This document shows positions 9,161-19,036 of a stretch of DNA of 64,000 bases, piece by piece (position 1 is the stretch's first letter; every line of letters starts with the position of its first letter). A program made the position numbers and the translations under genes. Under the pieces are notes generated by a model, which made no database searches, was not told where the DNA came from, and saw only the letters and a list, made by a program, of their open reading frames with translations. This DNA comes from Gigaspora rosea (Eukaryota > Glomeromycota > Glomeromycetes > Diversisporales > Gigasporaceae), in NCBI GenBank assembly GCA_003550325.1, contig QKWP01001078.1:27141-91140 (forward strand), written 5' to 3'.

Positions 9161-11359
9161 AGGCTGATGGCCTTTGTAGTATGTAAGTATATGTCCAAGC
9201 GGACATTTATCACTACCTGCATATGTTCCTTCTTTAATGCAATCCTGGATCAAAAAATCAAGTTCACCTTCATCTATTACAACCCGGTGAGTAAGGCGTT
9301 TTTCTTCAACTTTATTTCCTTGTATGAACTTTCCTATGATTGCGCAACTTATATCCTGATTTTTAGGCAACCACACTTTTGTCTGCTTGGTAAGAGAAAT
9401 AATGACTTCTCCTATAGTTACACTTTCTAGGATTCCTGCTTCGAGAAGATATCGTAGAAGTACGATAGGAGTCCAGCCTTTTGCCTTCCCACATCCTTCT
9501 CCACTTCAGCAAGCAAAATGTTTTCCATACCAAACGGGAATTGCTTGATGTATATTGGGAACGAATTTGAAGGATCTTACCTGCACAAATCCAGTTATAT
9601 CGTCCTGTGGTAATTCTCTATTCACTGCTACTCGAACAAGATAATGTGTTGGGTGTCCAAATCGCTTAAACCATGGTGAACACTCTCCTTGACCACGCAT
9701 ACTTGCCGGGTAGCATTCCTTCATGTCTATACATACAACTTCTCTGACTTGGTAGTTTGGTGCATTCCATCGACCTCCATGCCCATGTTCAACACAAGAT
9801 TGCTTTATATTTTCATGTACACTGGCCGAAGTTGGATGCCAATTATTAATCTCATTGGCAAGCTTTCCTCCGGCATGATTAGCACCAAATACCTGCTCTG
9901 CTAACTCAACTATTTTAAGCGATTCTAGGGACTCCCGCTTTCTTTCTTCACTAATTATTCCTTCCTGAAATTGCCAGTCTACCGCGTCTTAAATAATTCT
10001 TCACACGCTTTTATAATATCTGTATGCTTTATCCATGTCCTAAATATATGACCATCTTCTAGGACAAATTGGGATATTGATTGGATCTCTTCTAATGTTT
10101 TACCTTCCCTGAGTCCAAGTCCAATAAGCCATATTGCTTGTGGACCTTGAAGAGTTTTATTAATGGTCGTCCATGCATTATCATTATAATATTCAACCAT
10201 TCGGTCTTTTGGAAAGTGTTGGTTTCTGGGGAATGCATGGCCATTGTGAACTACCATCTCAATCTCTTCAAACCTACCTGTTCGATATTTTCCACTATTA
10301 AAAATGGTCCTGTGGGTAATATCAAGCAATTTGATTGGCCTCTTAAGTATTCTTTCTAATTCTACTACATCCTCTACCCGAGCACCAGGTTGACGCATTC
10401 TTTTTTCTCATGCGCCAATTTTTTGTTTATGTATACTTGTAAGCCCATATCCTCTTTTTGCTTTTTCAAAATGCTCTATTACTCGTTGGGCCACACAATT
10501 AAGTGCACCATCTTTCATTGGCATTAATCGATTACTACCTGGCTCTCAGATTCTATATAGCCCATAGACGACTGCATTAGCAGTAAGTTCTTCAAAATCA
10601 GAGCTTTTAATTTGAATTTCTCTAACTAAAAACTTTCCATCAATTCCAATCCAAAAGCCTGGTTTCGTCTTTTTTGTAAGAATAACATTTGGACCTCCTG
10701 GAACGAATTTCTTACCAGCCTTTTTTGACTCAAGTATGGGCTCATATTTGTCAATGATTTTGAAATTATCATTATTTGGCCGAATAAATTTTACTCTTAT
10801 AAGAAACCTATCATCATCTATTGCATTTAAAATTTTCTTGGCACGCTCTTCAGTCATTCCAGCTTCATACATTTCCTCTTTCTCTATTGCAAACCAGGTT
10901 GAAAATGTATATTCAGCACCATTTACCCTAAACATATCTTTTGCTTTCTGAATTCCCTTTTGCCATACTTTTTGATGCATTTTATCGTCTGGGAATAGGA
11001 CTGGCCAAGACACTTTTTTATTAATATCTTTTGGATCATCTTTAGACTCATCCCTTTGGTCAAATTGCAGGAGTTGAGGCTTTCTTTTGCGATCTACTAA
11101 GAGTCTTTTCCATTAAATTAAACTATTCTGCATCTGTTATTGGAACCTCTTTATTAATAATAGTTGGGTTGTTTTTTATTTTAGGATTCGCTAGCCAGTT
11201 TGCCAAATCCTCTATAGATAAATAAGTAGCTTCCTTTTCACAGACATGGACTATAGGAGATAGGAAGCTGGGTACTGATATTTGAGATCTGGATACATTA
11301 AGATTAGGTGACTGAACCGGATTAGATATTTGGGGTTGCTTACACTTAAACTTTCTGTT

Positions 11360-11430
11360 CAGATGATTTGTTAAATCACGAGTCTTTTTAAAGTCGTTCT
11401 TTCCACATCGAGGGCATTGAAGTACTATTT
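11360..11430 (-). other. part: N-terminal zinc finger
   Basis: 'CPRCGKNDFKKTRDL' followed by 'NHLNRKFKC' gives a C-x2-C...H...C finger at the start of the module. In this position it would serve DNA or element-end recognition; that role is inference. Confidence 0.55.
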
Positions 11431-11514
11431 TTGATAGTAAGTGAAACAATTTAGCTGTTTGTATTAATAGTACGAAAACTTTTGTTTAAATAAAAATAAT
11501 TAATTATTTCTCTC

Positions 11515-11536
11515 TTGATCTGTCAATCTACGGGGA
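11515..11536. repeat. short dispersed repeat, copy 3
   Basis: TTGATCTGTCAATCTACGGG is related to the copies at 15-34 and 3872-3891. It lies just outside the N-terminal end of the replication module. Confidence 0.35.
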
Positions 11537-11569
11537 TAGCCTAACCTGATAGCATATTTCATTAGGTTT

Positions 11570-11600
11570 CTTTTTTTTTTGAATTTATAAGAAAAAAAGG
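11570..11600. repeat. mini-hairpin 7
   Basis: C(T)11, loop GAATTTATAAG and (A)7GG. The loop differs by one base from mini-hairpin 1, so both outer edges of the 0-11.6 kb block carry the same hairpin type. Confidence 0.55.
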
Positions 11601-11801
11601 TTTGTAGCAAGCCGACTAGCTCTGAACCCGGTCTTTGCAGAAAACATGCTAGTGGTTACTATGTAACCCAATATATTAATAGGCTTCGGGAGAGAGCAAC
11701 TGTCTTCTCGTAATTTTATCCTGTTTTTTCGGAGTAAAAAATAGGTAAAAATTTTTTAACTGGGGCAGACATTTTTTCGTTAGATTATTATGTGCTAAAG
11801 C

Positions 11802-12090
11802 AATAAAAATTAACACCATCATATAGACTTTCTAGCCCGATGTTAAGACCAAGTAGAATAACAAAAATATATCATTTTTTATATATGATATTAAGGCCAA
11901 TAGGTGGAAGAATACGTTAAAACAAATTAGTGATCTTAATGAATAGAAGGCGTTAAAGAGCATTCCTGGTATATAAAAATTAACACTATCATATAGATTT
12001 TCTAGCCCGATTTTAAGACCAAGTAGGATAACAAAAAATATATCATTTTTTATATATGATATTAAGGCCCAATAGGCAGAAGAGTACGTA
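11802..12090. repeat. direct duplication of about 118 bp
   Basis: 11802-11919 and 11972-12090 are near-identical copies beginning ATAAAAATTAACAC and ending near AATAGGxxGAAGAxTACGT. Each contains ATATATCATTTTTTATATAT. A 52-bp spacer separates them. No coding sequence is seen in either. Confidence 0.8.
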
Positions 12091-12377
12091 ACCGGGTGTA
12101 TATTTTTTTCACTTTGGTCTGCCCGCCCTTCCTGCTGCTGATATCATGTGATTGACACTAGACCGAATCACGTACAACCAATCAATCGCATATAATTATA
12201 TGTAACAAAAACAACAATCTCAGAAATAACTTCCGATTATATTCACTTCGGATCCAATCAAAAGCAAATAACAACTAGATATTTTTTATTAAGATTTTTT
12301 ATTTAAAAATTAATATATTTAATTCGATCAATTACATCATAAATTCTTATACCCAGTACAATTTAATGATCTAATAT
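12091..12377. other. AT-rich spacer, no gene seen
   Basis: No convincing reading frame or repeat apart from short CACGTG/TCATGTGA-like dyads near 12143-12170. Confidence 0.4.
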
Positions 12378-12452
12378 TTAAGCGAAATTTTGCAGTAAAG
12401 TATAACCGCCGTGTAAGCGGCCTATTATACTTTAGTGCAAAATTTCACTTAT
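12378..12452. repeat. 75-bp hairpin
   Basis: The arms AAGCGAAATTTTGCAGTAAA and TTTAGTGCAAAATTTCACTT pair around the core CCGCCGTGTAAGCGG. It is isolated just upstream of the A-rich minisatellite and may be a very short foldback element. Confidence 0.65.
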
Positions 12453-12474
12453 ATCCAACTACATGAAACACAAC

Positions 12475-13780
12475 AAATTTCGCGATGCCCAAGAGAATTT
12501 ACAAAAAAACTGCCGAAAGTCCACAGGAGAGTCCAACAAAACAATGAAAGACCCAAGAAAGTTCACTAAAAAATGCCAAAAGACCCAAAGTTTACCAAGA
12601 AACACCGAAATACCAGAGGAAAGTTCACCAACAAATCGTCGAAAGAGCAAAAGAAAGTCATGAGAAAGTTAACCAAGCGATTTTGAAAGCAGTAAAAGTT
12701 CGCAAAAAAAAAAACTTATTGAAAGATCAGAAGTACTTACCAATAGAGTACCGAAAGATCAATGAAAAACGCTGAAAGTCCAAGAGAATTCACCAAAAAA
12801 CGCCAAATGTTCACAAGAGGATTCACAAAAAAACATTGAAATTCTATAGGAGAGTTTGACAAAATGCCGAATGATCCAAGAAATTTATCAAGAAACACCG
12901 AAAGATCCAAGAAAGTTCAAGAAACGCTGAAAGACCAGAGGAAACTTCACAAGAAAGTTCGCCAACAAATCGAAAGATCATAAAGTTAGCAAAAAAAAAA
13001 AAAACAAAAAACAAAGAAAGATACTTACCAATAGAGCCCCGAAAGATCAAAAAAAAGAGGGTTCACCAAATGCCGAAAGTCCACAAGAGAATTTACTAGA
13101 AAACGCTGAAAGTCCACAAGAGGGTCAAAATGCCGAAAGACCCAAGAAATTTATCAAGAAACACTGAAAGATCCAAGAAAGTTCAAGAAACGCTGAAAGA
13201 CCAGAGGAAAGTTCACAAAAAAGTTCGGCAACAAATTGAAAGATCAGTAAAGTTTGCAAAAAAAAAAAAAACCAAAAAAGATACTTACCAATAGAGCCCC
13301 GAAAGATCAAAAGAAAGAGGGTTCACCAAACGCTAAAAGTCCACAAGAGGGTCAAAAAGACAACACTGAAAATCAACAACAGAATTACCCATAAAGCGCC
13401 GAAAGTCCACAAGAGAATTCACCAACAAACGTTAAGAGCCCACCCGCCAGAAAACGCCGAAATCTACAAGAGTTCACCAACAAAAAGCTGAAAGACCCAA
13501 AAAAAATTCACTGAGAAATGCCGAAAGACCAAAGAAAAATTTACAAGAAAGTTCACCAACAAATCGCCAAAAGACCGGAAGTAAGTTTTCACCAACCGAT
13601 TTTGGAAGATCAGTAAAAGTTCGCAAGGTTTACTAGAAAAAAAACCGTTGAAAGATCAGAAGAAAGTACTTACCAATAATGCACCGAAAGATTAAAAGAA
13701 AACTCGAAAAAAAACGACATAAAACGCTCCAAAGAAGCCAAAGAAGTGGGTTCCAAAAAAAAAAAAAAAAAAAAAAAAAA
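12475..13780. repeat. A-rich degenerate minisatellite with a ~280-bp duplication
   Basis: About 35 degenerate units of roughly 30-36 bp built on GCCGAAAGACCCAAGAAAG and GTTCACCAAGAAA. On top of this, about 12845-13100 and 13125-13385 are higher-order copies. Four units contain TACTTACCAATAGAG or a variant; read on the minus strand this is CTCTATTGGTAAGTA, a good 5' splice-site look-alike. Frames across the array are low-complexity Lys/Ser/Arg runs on plus and Phe/Leu runs on minus, so I do not call a protein. A (A)26 tract lies near 13757-13782. Confidence 0.75.
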
Positions 13781-13889
13781 AGCGTTAGTATTGTTGAAAA
13801 TAACGATAAACAAATAAACAAAAAAATTTCAGAAAAGGAAACGGTACTTATCTAGCATGTGTTTACCGGCAGGGGTGAACCGACCCCTA

Positions 13890-13955
13890 ATCTGGTATCG
13901 GTACGCCGGGTGGGAGATATATCTCCCGGGGAGATGCATCTCTCGCGGGAGATGC
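13890..13955. repeat. GGGAGAT palindrome cluster
   Basis: Two perfect palindromes, GGGAGATATATCTCCC and GAGATGCATCTC, lie back to back, followed by GCGGGAGATGCC. The GGGAGAT word also forms the tandem dyads in the solo LTR at 15989-16060. It sits at the eroded left edge of the hAT copy. Confidence 0.6.
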
Positions 13956-13969
13956 CTATAATTTCCCTT

Positions 13970-15126
13970 ATTAAATTTATCAATTTAGAGTTGCCTTAAT
14001 TTTTATCAATTTGCTTTTATAATATTATTATATAAATACATATTTAATAATTATAATGGTAACAAAGTGATCAAATCATATAAGCATATAAAAATTTGTA
14101 ATTGTATTAAAATTATAAGTAATCAGATGCATGCGTACAAAAATTTATAAGCAACCAGGTTATATGCTTACAAAAGTTCATAAGTGACTCATTTTTATTC
14201 TCAATAATAATTCACGAAAATGATTGGCTTGAATTTTATTTAACCTTATCACTCATATTAAATAATAACTGAAATTGGAGATTTTCGCCATATGGTACAC
14301 AATATTCTTAGTGTAATATTTTATACAAGAAATTAAAAGTCTTGATTCTCCACTTTATTAATAATGACAATTTAAAAAATTTATTTCAACGTACAGTTTT
14401 GTGCATTATCTCTGTACTTACGCATATACGTATGTGGAATGAGAAACAAATTTGAAAAGTTAATGCGTAATGCGTTGGGGTAGGTCGATGCGCTATGTAA
14501 ATCAAAACTATATGTGGTAATATAATAAAATTTATTAATAAATTTTTTGATTCAAATTTTAAATAGATTTAAATAGATGTACAGCCCTAACGGTTCGATA
14601 GTTTTGAATATTTTCGCAAAGACTAGTGTTACATCTCTACAAACAAGATTATAGAATCATTTCATTTATTTAAACTTGAAAAAACTGTAATATGCTACGT
14701 GTTTTTTTTAAAAAAGTAGCAAAAAGAAAGGGATCTGTAATATGCTACGCGTTTTTTTTCATAAAAAAAGAAAGGGTAAATTTAGTTTCGTTTTTAAAGA
14801 AATGGCTCTATAGCTTTGTTTGTAGGGACGTAATACTTGTCTTTGCAAAATTTTATCCAAAACTATCGAACCATTGGGGCTGTACATCTGTTTTAAAAAT
14901 TCTTTAATAAATTTTATTATATGACTACATATAGTTTTGATTTACATTGTACATCGACCCCCCAGTAATGCGTGCATAGTATTTTTATGTACATCAATTA
15001 CTTAAAGTAGGTTAAAGCAGGTCGGATGATATGTTAATGCGGGCCAGAGTCATGCTAATGCAGGCCAGATAATCTTAAATTAAAAATCGCGCTGGATTTT
15101 TAGATCCCGCGCGTTGCCCATCACTA
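13970..15126 (-). mobile_element. hAT-type non-autonomous element, decayed copy
   Basis: This is an inverted, left-truncated copy of the element at 36892-38894. The right end TTGCCCATCACTA is the terminal inverted repeat (TAGTGATGGGCAA read inward), and 13975-14440 matches the reverse complement of the 36.9-38.8 kb copy over hundreds of bases. It lacks the two nested elements of that copy but carries another one of its own at 14476-14965. No transposase frame is present. Confidence 0.8.
14476..14965. mobile_element. nested 490-bp TIR element, 8-bp duplication
   Basis: Long inverted ends of about 150-190 bp start TGGGGTAGGTCGATG on the left and CTGGGGGGTCGATG (read inward) on the right. They share AAATCAAAACTATATGT and GGTTCGATAGTTTTG. 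Flanks TAATGCGT (14468-14475) and TAATGCGT (14966-14973) form an 8-bp target duplication, so it is a hAT-type MITE that inserted into the hAT copy. The middle holds a direct repeat of CTGTAATATGCTACGxG followed by T8. Confidence 0.85.
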
Positions 15127-15499
15127 ATATATATATATTTAACCGTATTTTTATTTAATAGCTTAAAATTTAAAAAAGGGGATTTTTTTCTTTAACTAGT
15201 TCAAAATGTCGTTATTAAGTCAACCAATCTTAAATAAGACATTATTTGAGATTATTTTTAAAGTTAGATTCTTCGAGCTAAAAATGATGTTTGTTAAGAG
15301 TGGTTACTTGCGTAATCTTGCGTTCTTAAAAAGAACTCTAAACATATAAATAAGTTACCCGAGCAATTGATTTGCATTAGTCAATCAGACGAATTTCTGC
15401 CTATGAGAAATCATTTACTAAGAGGCCATACCGGTAATACATAAACCCCAAAAGAAACAGCAAATAACAAAAATTGATCTTATTAATAACTTTGAAAGT
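15127..15499. other. unassigned AT-rich stretch
   Basis: No gene or clear repeat. It ends in GGCCATACCGGTAATACATAAACC, which resembles the flank GGTTTGTGTATTGCC of the palindromes at 16.66 and 38.9 kb read in reverse. It may therefore be the far edge of the same composite repeat. Confidence 0.35.
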
Positions 15500-15665
15500 T
15501 TTTTATGACTTCTAGCGATGATTTCTCAATAACTACCTGATTAAATTCAGTAACAAATTTTTTATTTTAATTCTATAATACTGTAAAATTAAAATTAAAA
15601 AGAGTTCATTGAATTTGATTCAGTATTTGTTGAGAAATCATCACGAAAAGTTTAAAAAAACTTAA
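15500..15665. repeat. palindrome of the ATTCTATA-centred family, copy 1
   Basis: Arms of about 75 bp pair around TTCTATAATACTGTAAAATT. The arm words GATGATTTCTCAATAAC and GTTGAGAAATCATCA mark the family, which also occurs at 15.7, 16.5, 18.7, 22.3-24.0, 28.2-29.0 and 36.8 kb. Confidence 0.7.
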
Positions 15666-15679
15666 AATATCTGCAAAAA

Positions 15680-15863
15680 GACCAATCGGGTAAAATTTTC
15701 TTTCTTAGAACTTTAATTGTTGATTTTTCGACAACCATCCAAATTTGATGAATTTTTTTTTTAATTTTGTGGTTTCATAGAAATTATTAAAAAAATTTTC
15801 GTTAATTGGTTGTCGAGAAATCATCAAATAACTTCAAACAAAAAAATTTTACCCGACTTGTCC
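15680..15863. mobile_element. palindromic MITE with GGGTAAAATTTT ends
   Basis: The ends GACCAATCGGGTAAAATTTT and AAAATTTTACCCGACTTGTC are inverted repeats. The inner arms carry TTTTTCGACAACCAT and TTGGTTGTCGAGAAA. The 184 bp are nearly all palindrome, the form of a foldback MITE without coding capacity. Confidence 0.7.
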
Positions 15864-15895
15864 TTTTAGGGAAGTATCATTCCGGACCATCCCGG

Positions 15896-16267
15896 TGTTA
15901 TGCTCAATTTTTATTTTTAGTTATTATTATTATTTTATCGTTATGTATTTCTTATTTTGCCATAGTTTGTGGCATAGTTGGGTGATTGAATCTCCAAACG
16001 GGAGATCAAAGGAGATCAAATCTCCAAACGGGAGATCAAATCTCCAAACGAGTGATTAAAGCTCCCATACGAATAAAAATATATAAGGGTTTAGCTTTAG
16101 CTTATGGAGGAAGAACGAGTAGTTGAACGATTGTAGATAGTATTTAGTACTATTGTGATAATCCGATGTATTGATTTATATTAATAAAGAGAACCCTTAT
16201 GCCCGTCATTATGTGTGTTAGTTTATCGTTTTAACCTTGTTCACGATCCATCAAGCTGATCGTAACA
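15896..16267 (+). mobile_element. solo LTR
   Basis: A 372-bp unit begins TGTTATG and ends CGTAACA, a short inverted TGTTA/TAACA pair. It contains a TATA-like ATATATAAGG near 16080 and AATAAAG near 16184, in the order expected of U3-R-U5. U3 holds two and a half tandem dyads ATCTCCAAACGGGAGATCAA (15989-16060). No internal region follows, so it is a solo LTR fossil. A clean target duplication is not visible. Family cannot be told from the LTR alone. Confidence 0.6.
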
Positions 16268-16445
16268 CGGTCCTTATTAGGACCGATTTTAATAGTATTT
16301 ACGGTCCAGGTCCGGTCCGTCCTCGGGTCCTTTATAATTACGTCATATAGTAATGCATGAGATTTTATTGGTTGAAAAAAATGACGTAATCGCTACCATG
16401 TCCCAGGACTGATCCGGACTAGTCTTTTGCAGGACCGATGCAACC
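16268..16445. repeat. GGACCG-rich dyads
   Basis: Repeated GGTCC/GGACC words, for example CGGTCCTTATTAGGACCG and GGTCCAGGTCCGGTCCG, form overlapping hairpins beside the solo LTR. Origin unknown. Confidence 0.4.
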
Positions 16446-16454
16446 CTTGTCTTT

Positions 16455-16660
16455 TTACAAAGATATTTTTTTTTAAAAAAACTTTCGTGATGATTCTCAA
16501 CAATTCTAAACCAAATTTAATAAACTTTTTTTTAATTTTAATTCATAGAATTAATAAAATAAAAAGGTTTTTACTGAATTTGATTAGGTTGTTGCTAAAA
16601 GTTTAAAAAGAACTTTCGAATTTATCAATAGGATCAAATTGTTTCGTGGCTGTTTCCTTT
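16455..16660. repeat. palindrome family copy, with intact hAT target site
   Basis: Arms around AATTCATAGAATT match the palindrome family. Right of it, AGAGGTTTGTGTATTGCCAG (16663-16682) is the empty version of the site that carries the hAT element at 36.9-38.9 kb. Confidence 0.7.
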
Positions 16661-16682
16661 TTAGAGGTTTGTGTATTGCCAG

Positions 16683-17418
16683 TACAAATAAATAAAGCCA
16701 ACATTAATGATACGGGCCGATGCCAAATTCTCAGGCGACCCGGCTGCCAAAATTAATCGGCCCGGTCGACTATAGTTAAAAAATCATTCATTCAAACAAG
16801 AATGCAAAATAGTCTAATAATTTGATCTTCCCAATATGAAAATAGTTAGAATTACATCGCAATACTTGTGCAATATTTCGATTACTAAAAATTACACTAC
16901 GGAGATGCTTGAGATAATGTTCTCAAAAATCGACTTTAGTTAGTCGATATAATGATCACGTCATAACTGATTAGCACACATACAATGTTACACAAATTAC
17001 AAATAGTTGAAAGAGTGCATGTGATGCATAAATAGAGGAGGTTATATGGGTCCTTTTAAGGCAGGTGATCTACCGGGTTATTTTCTCATAGTTGGAAATA
17101 AAAGTGATAATGTATGACGGTAGTTTACTAACTTATAATCGATAAATCAATGCTTTAATTAGCACAAAGAACATGCAATCAGAACCCTAAATTGACTAGT
17201 TGAATTTATAAATATTGACTGGAAAACTCAATGATCATCAACTGTAAGCACTAACTTGAGAATTTTCTACGCGTAATTTAACTGATAGTTATAAGTTATA
17301 CAATGAAATTCTATCATTCGAAAAAAGGCCGGGCTGACTTGCAGGTATTGTCACGGGGTAAACGTGAAATTTCAAATATCGGTTGATCATTTATAGTACG
17401 CTGCGCCACATATGTATA
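16683..17418. other. unassigned intergenic DNA
   Basis: No supported gene. Slightly less AT-rich than the flanks near 16700-16780. No repeat partner was found in the window. Confidence 0.35.
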
Positions 17419-17536
17419 CAATATTGGGCAAAAATTGTAGAATAACGGTAATTTGGCAAATGATCACGTGCCGCTCTGCGGCACGTGTAGCCAATCATTT
17501 GCCAAATTACTGTATTCGACAATTTGCCCAATATTG
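17419..17536. repeat. 118-bp cruciform palindrome
   Basis: Arms from CAATATTGGGCAAAAATTGT to ACAATTTGCCCAATATTG pair almost throughout, around the GC-rich tip GTGCCGCTCTGCGGCAC. It looks like a complete small foldback element. Confidence 0.75.
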
Positions 17537-17660
17537 GTGTTATCCGGCAATTTATGATCATGATTGGTAGAGAGTTGCTCTCTGAGTTTTAATTTATATG
17601 AACATGTTTACATCATAACACATGAAAAAATAACAGTAAAAAATTTTGGATATGTATCAC

Positions 17661-17966
17661 TTCATTTTGTAGACATAACATTTTACTGACAAAATTCACC
17701 AACATGTTTATTTCACTGACAAGTTTATTTCACCGACAAGTTTATTTCACCACAATTTATTTCACCGAAGCTCATTTCATAGACCCCAATTCTAGCCTGA
17801 CCATAACCCTAATTCTAGCCAGACCCTAATGACAATGACCAGAATTAATTTGTCAATGAAATGAGTTTCAGTGAATTAAACTGTCAGTGAAATGGAAAAT
17901 AAATGTCAGCGAAATAACATGTCGGTGAATTGTTGTCAGTGAAATGTTATTATGTCTACGAAATGA
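17661..17966. mobile_element. foldback element with TTTATTTCACCGACAAG arm repeats
   Basis: The ends TCATTTTGTAGACATAA and TTATGTCTACGAAATGA are inverted. Each arm is a tandem of 17-bp units (TTTATTTCACCGACAAG on the left, the reverse complement on the right), and the middle holds CCCTAATTCTAGCC twice. A degenerate relative lies at 54030-54400. No coding sequence. Confidence 0.75.
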
Positions 17967-18677
17967 GGGTCGATGAGGTGAGCTGAACCGGAAATTTTTT
18001 CATGATCATATAAGTTTGTCGGATAACATATGACATCCGATCATGCATAATTAACAATGTATAATCGACAATGTATATAATTAATCGTGCATAATCAATC
18101 ATACACGCTCTCATTAAACAGGGGCTCAGCTTACAGCGGAATGATTTAGAAATCATACTATCTATTGTATTATACGCATGATAGCGTCGTAAATAAGAAT
18201 ATCATATGATTTTAGTCTCATAGTTTCCATAATATTCTATAATGTTAGATTAGTAATTTCCATAATATTTGTAAAATATAAAAGAAGGTCGTTTTAGCTC
18301 TTCTTCTAGTAAATAATTTTCAGATTATCTTATATCTGAATTTAATATATAAAATAATAAAGTCAGATTACTCCCATACCACTATTTTTATTCTAAATCG
18401 GGTTAAATCACTAAGTCACGCCTCTGGTGAGCTGCCTTTGATTGTCTTTTGCATTATAGACTAAGGAACATTGTTTTCTCTTCATAACAGTATATGAGTC
18501 AAGGGCTGACCTGCAGCCCACCCGGCTGATAGGCTAAGGTCAGCTAGCCAAGATCACAAAGTCATTTTTATATAAAGCTTTGTAAAAAATTTATGTAAGC
18601 TATAATTAAAAATAATATTTATTTAACAGTTATGTATCAAAATATAAAAATGGGTTAAGTAGTTAAATAAGTAAAAT

Positions 18678-18920
18678 GGGGACGTCAATAGAAACCAGGC
18701 AAATCATTTTTAGTAATTTTTTTTAAACTTTAAATTAAAATATCTTAACAACTAATAAACCAATCTTGATAAATTTTTTTTTATTTTAATTCTATAACTA
18801 AATAGAATTAAAATAAAAAAATTTTTATCAAGATTGGTTTAATAGTTGCTAAGATAATTTAATCTAAAGTTTAAAAAAAATTTAATTAGAAACAATTTGC
18901 CTGGTTTCTATTGATGCCCC
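18678..18920. mobile_element. 243-bp palindromic MITE
   Basis: The ends GGGGACGTCAATAGAAACC and GGTTTCTATTGATGCCCC are inverted and the whole unit is a near-perfect palindrome with ~120-bp arms centred on TTCTATAACTAAATAGAA. No clear target duplication. It shares its centre type with the large palindrome family. Confidence 0.8.
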
Positions 18921-19036
18921 TTCAAATATTAAAATAAAAATAAATGTTATAATTAGTATTAGCATTAAAATTAGAGTTGGGTTAGGGTAAAATTATAAGA
19001 GGAGATTTTTTTAATTAGCAAAACAACAGGGGTTAT

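Larger units (their letters stand above)
7203..11449 (-). mobile_element. broken replication module: zinc finger - PolB - SF1 helicase - HNH
   Basis: One coding block on the minus strand, read from 11449 to 7203, carries in order a CxxC...H...C zinc-finger segment (about 11360-11430), a long middle part I cannot name (about 9500-11000), a family-B DNA polymerase palm (about 9030-9160), an SF1 helicase (about 7560-8500) and a C-terminal HNH/endonuclease-VII-like motif (about 7203-7330). The polymerase would copy DNA, the helicase unwind it and the nuclease cut or resolve it. The order suggests one very large multifunctional replication protein of a self-copying element. The polymerase style is close to protein-primed PolB of Polinton-like elements and linear plasmids. 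I see no capsid gene, integrase or terminal repeats. The block is broken, with roughly six to ten breaks, but its domains are still clear, so decay looks moderate. Confidence 0.75.

Noticed and set aside
9143-9430. Plus-strand frames opposite the polymerase-helicase block
   Set aside because: They are antisense shadows of the minus-strand coding block.
1-11600. One element carrying both Gag-protease and PolB-helicase
   Set aside because: The blocks face each other on opposite strands with unrelated genes between, and no shared terminal repeats were found; kept only as a low-weight finding.
12463-12663. 66-residue plus frame 'MKHNKFRDAQENLQKNCRKS'
   Set aside because: It lies in the A-rich minisatellite and its residues just follow the repeat unit.
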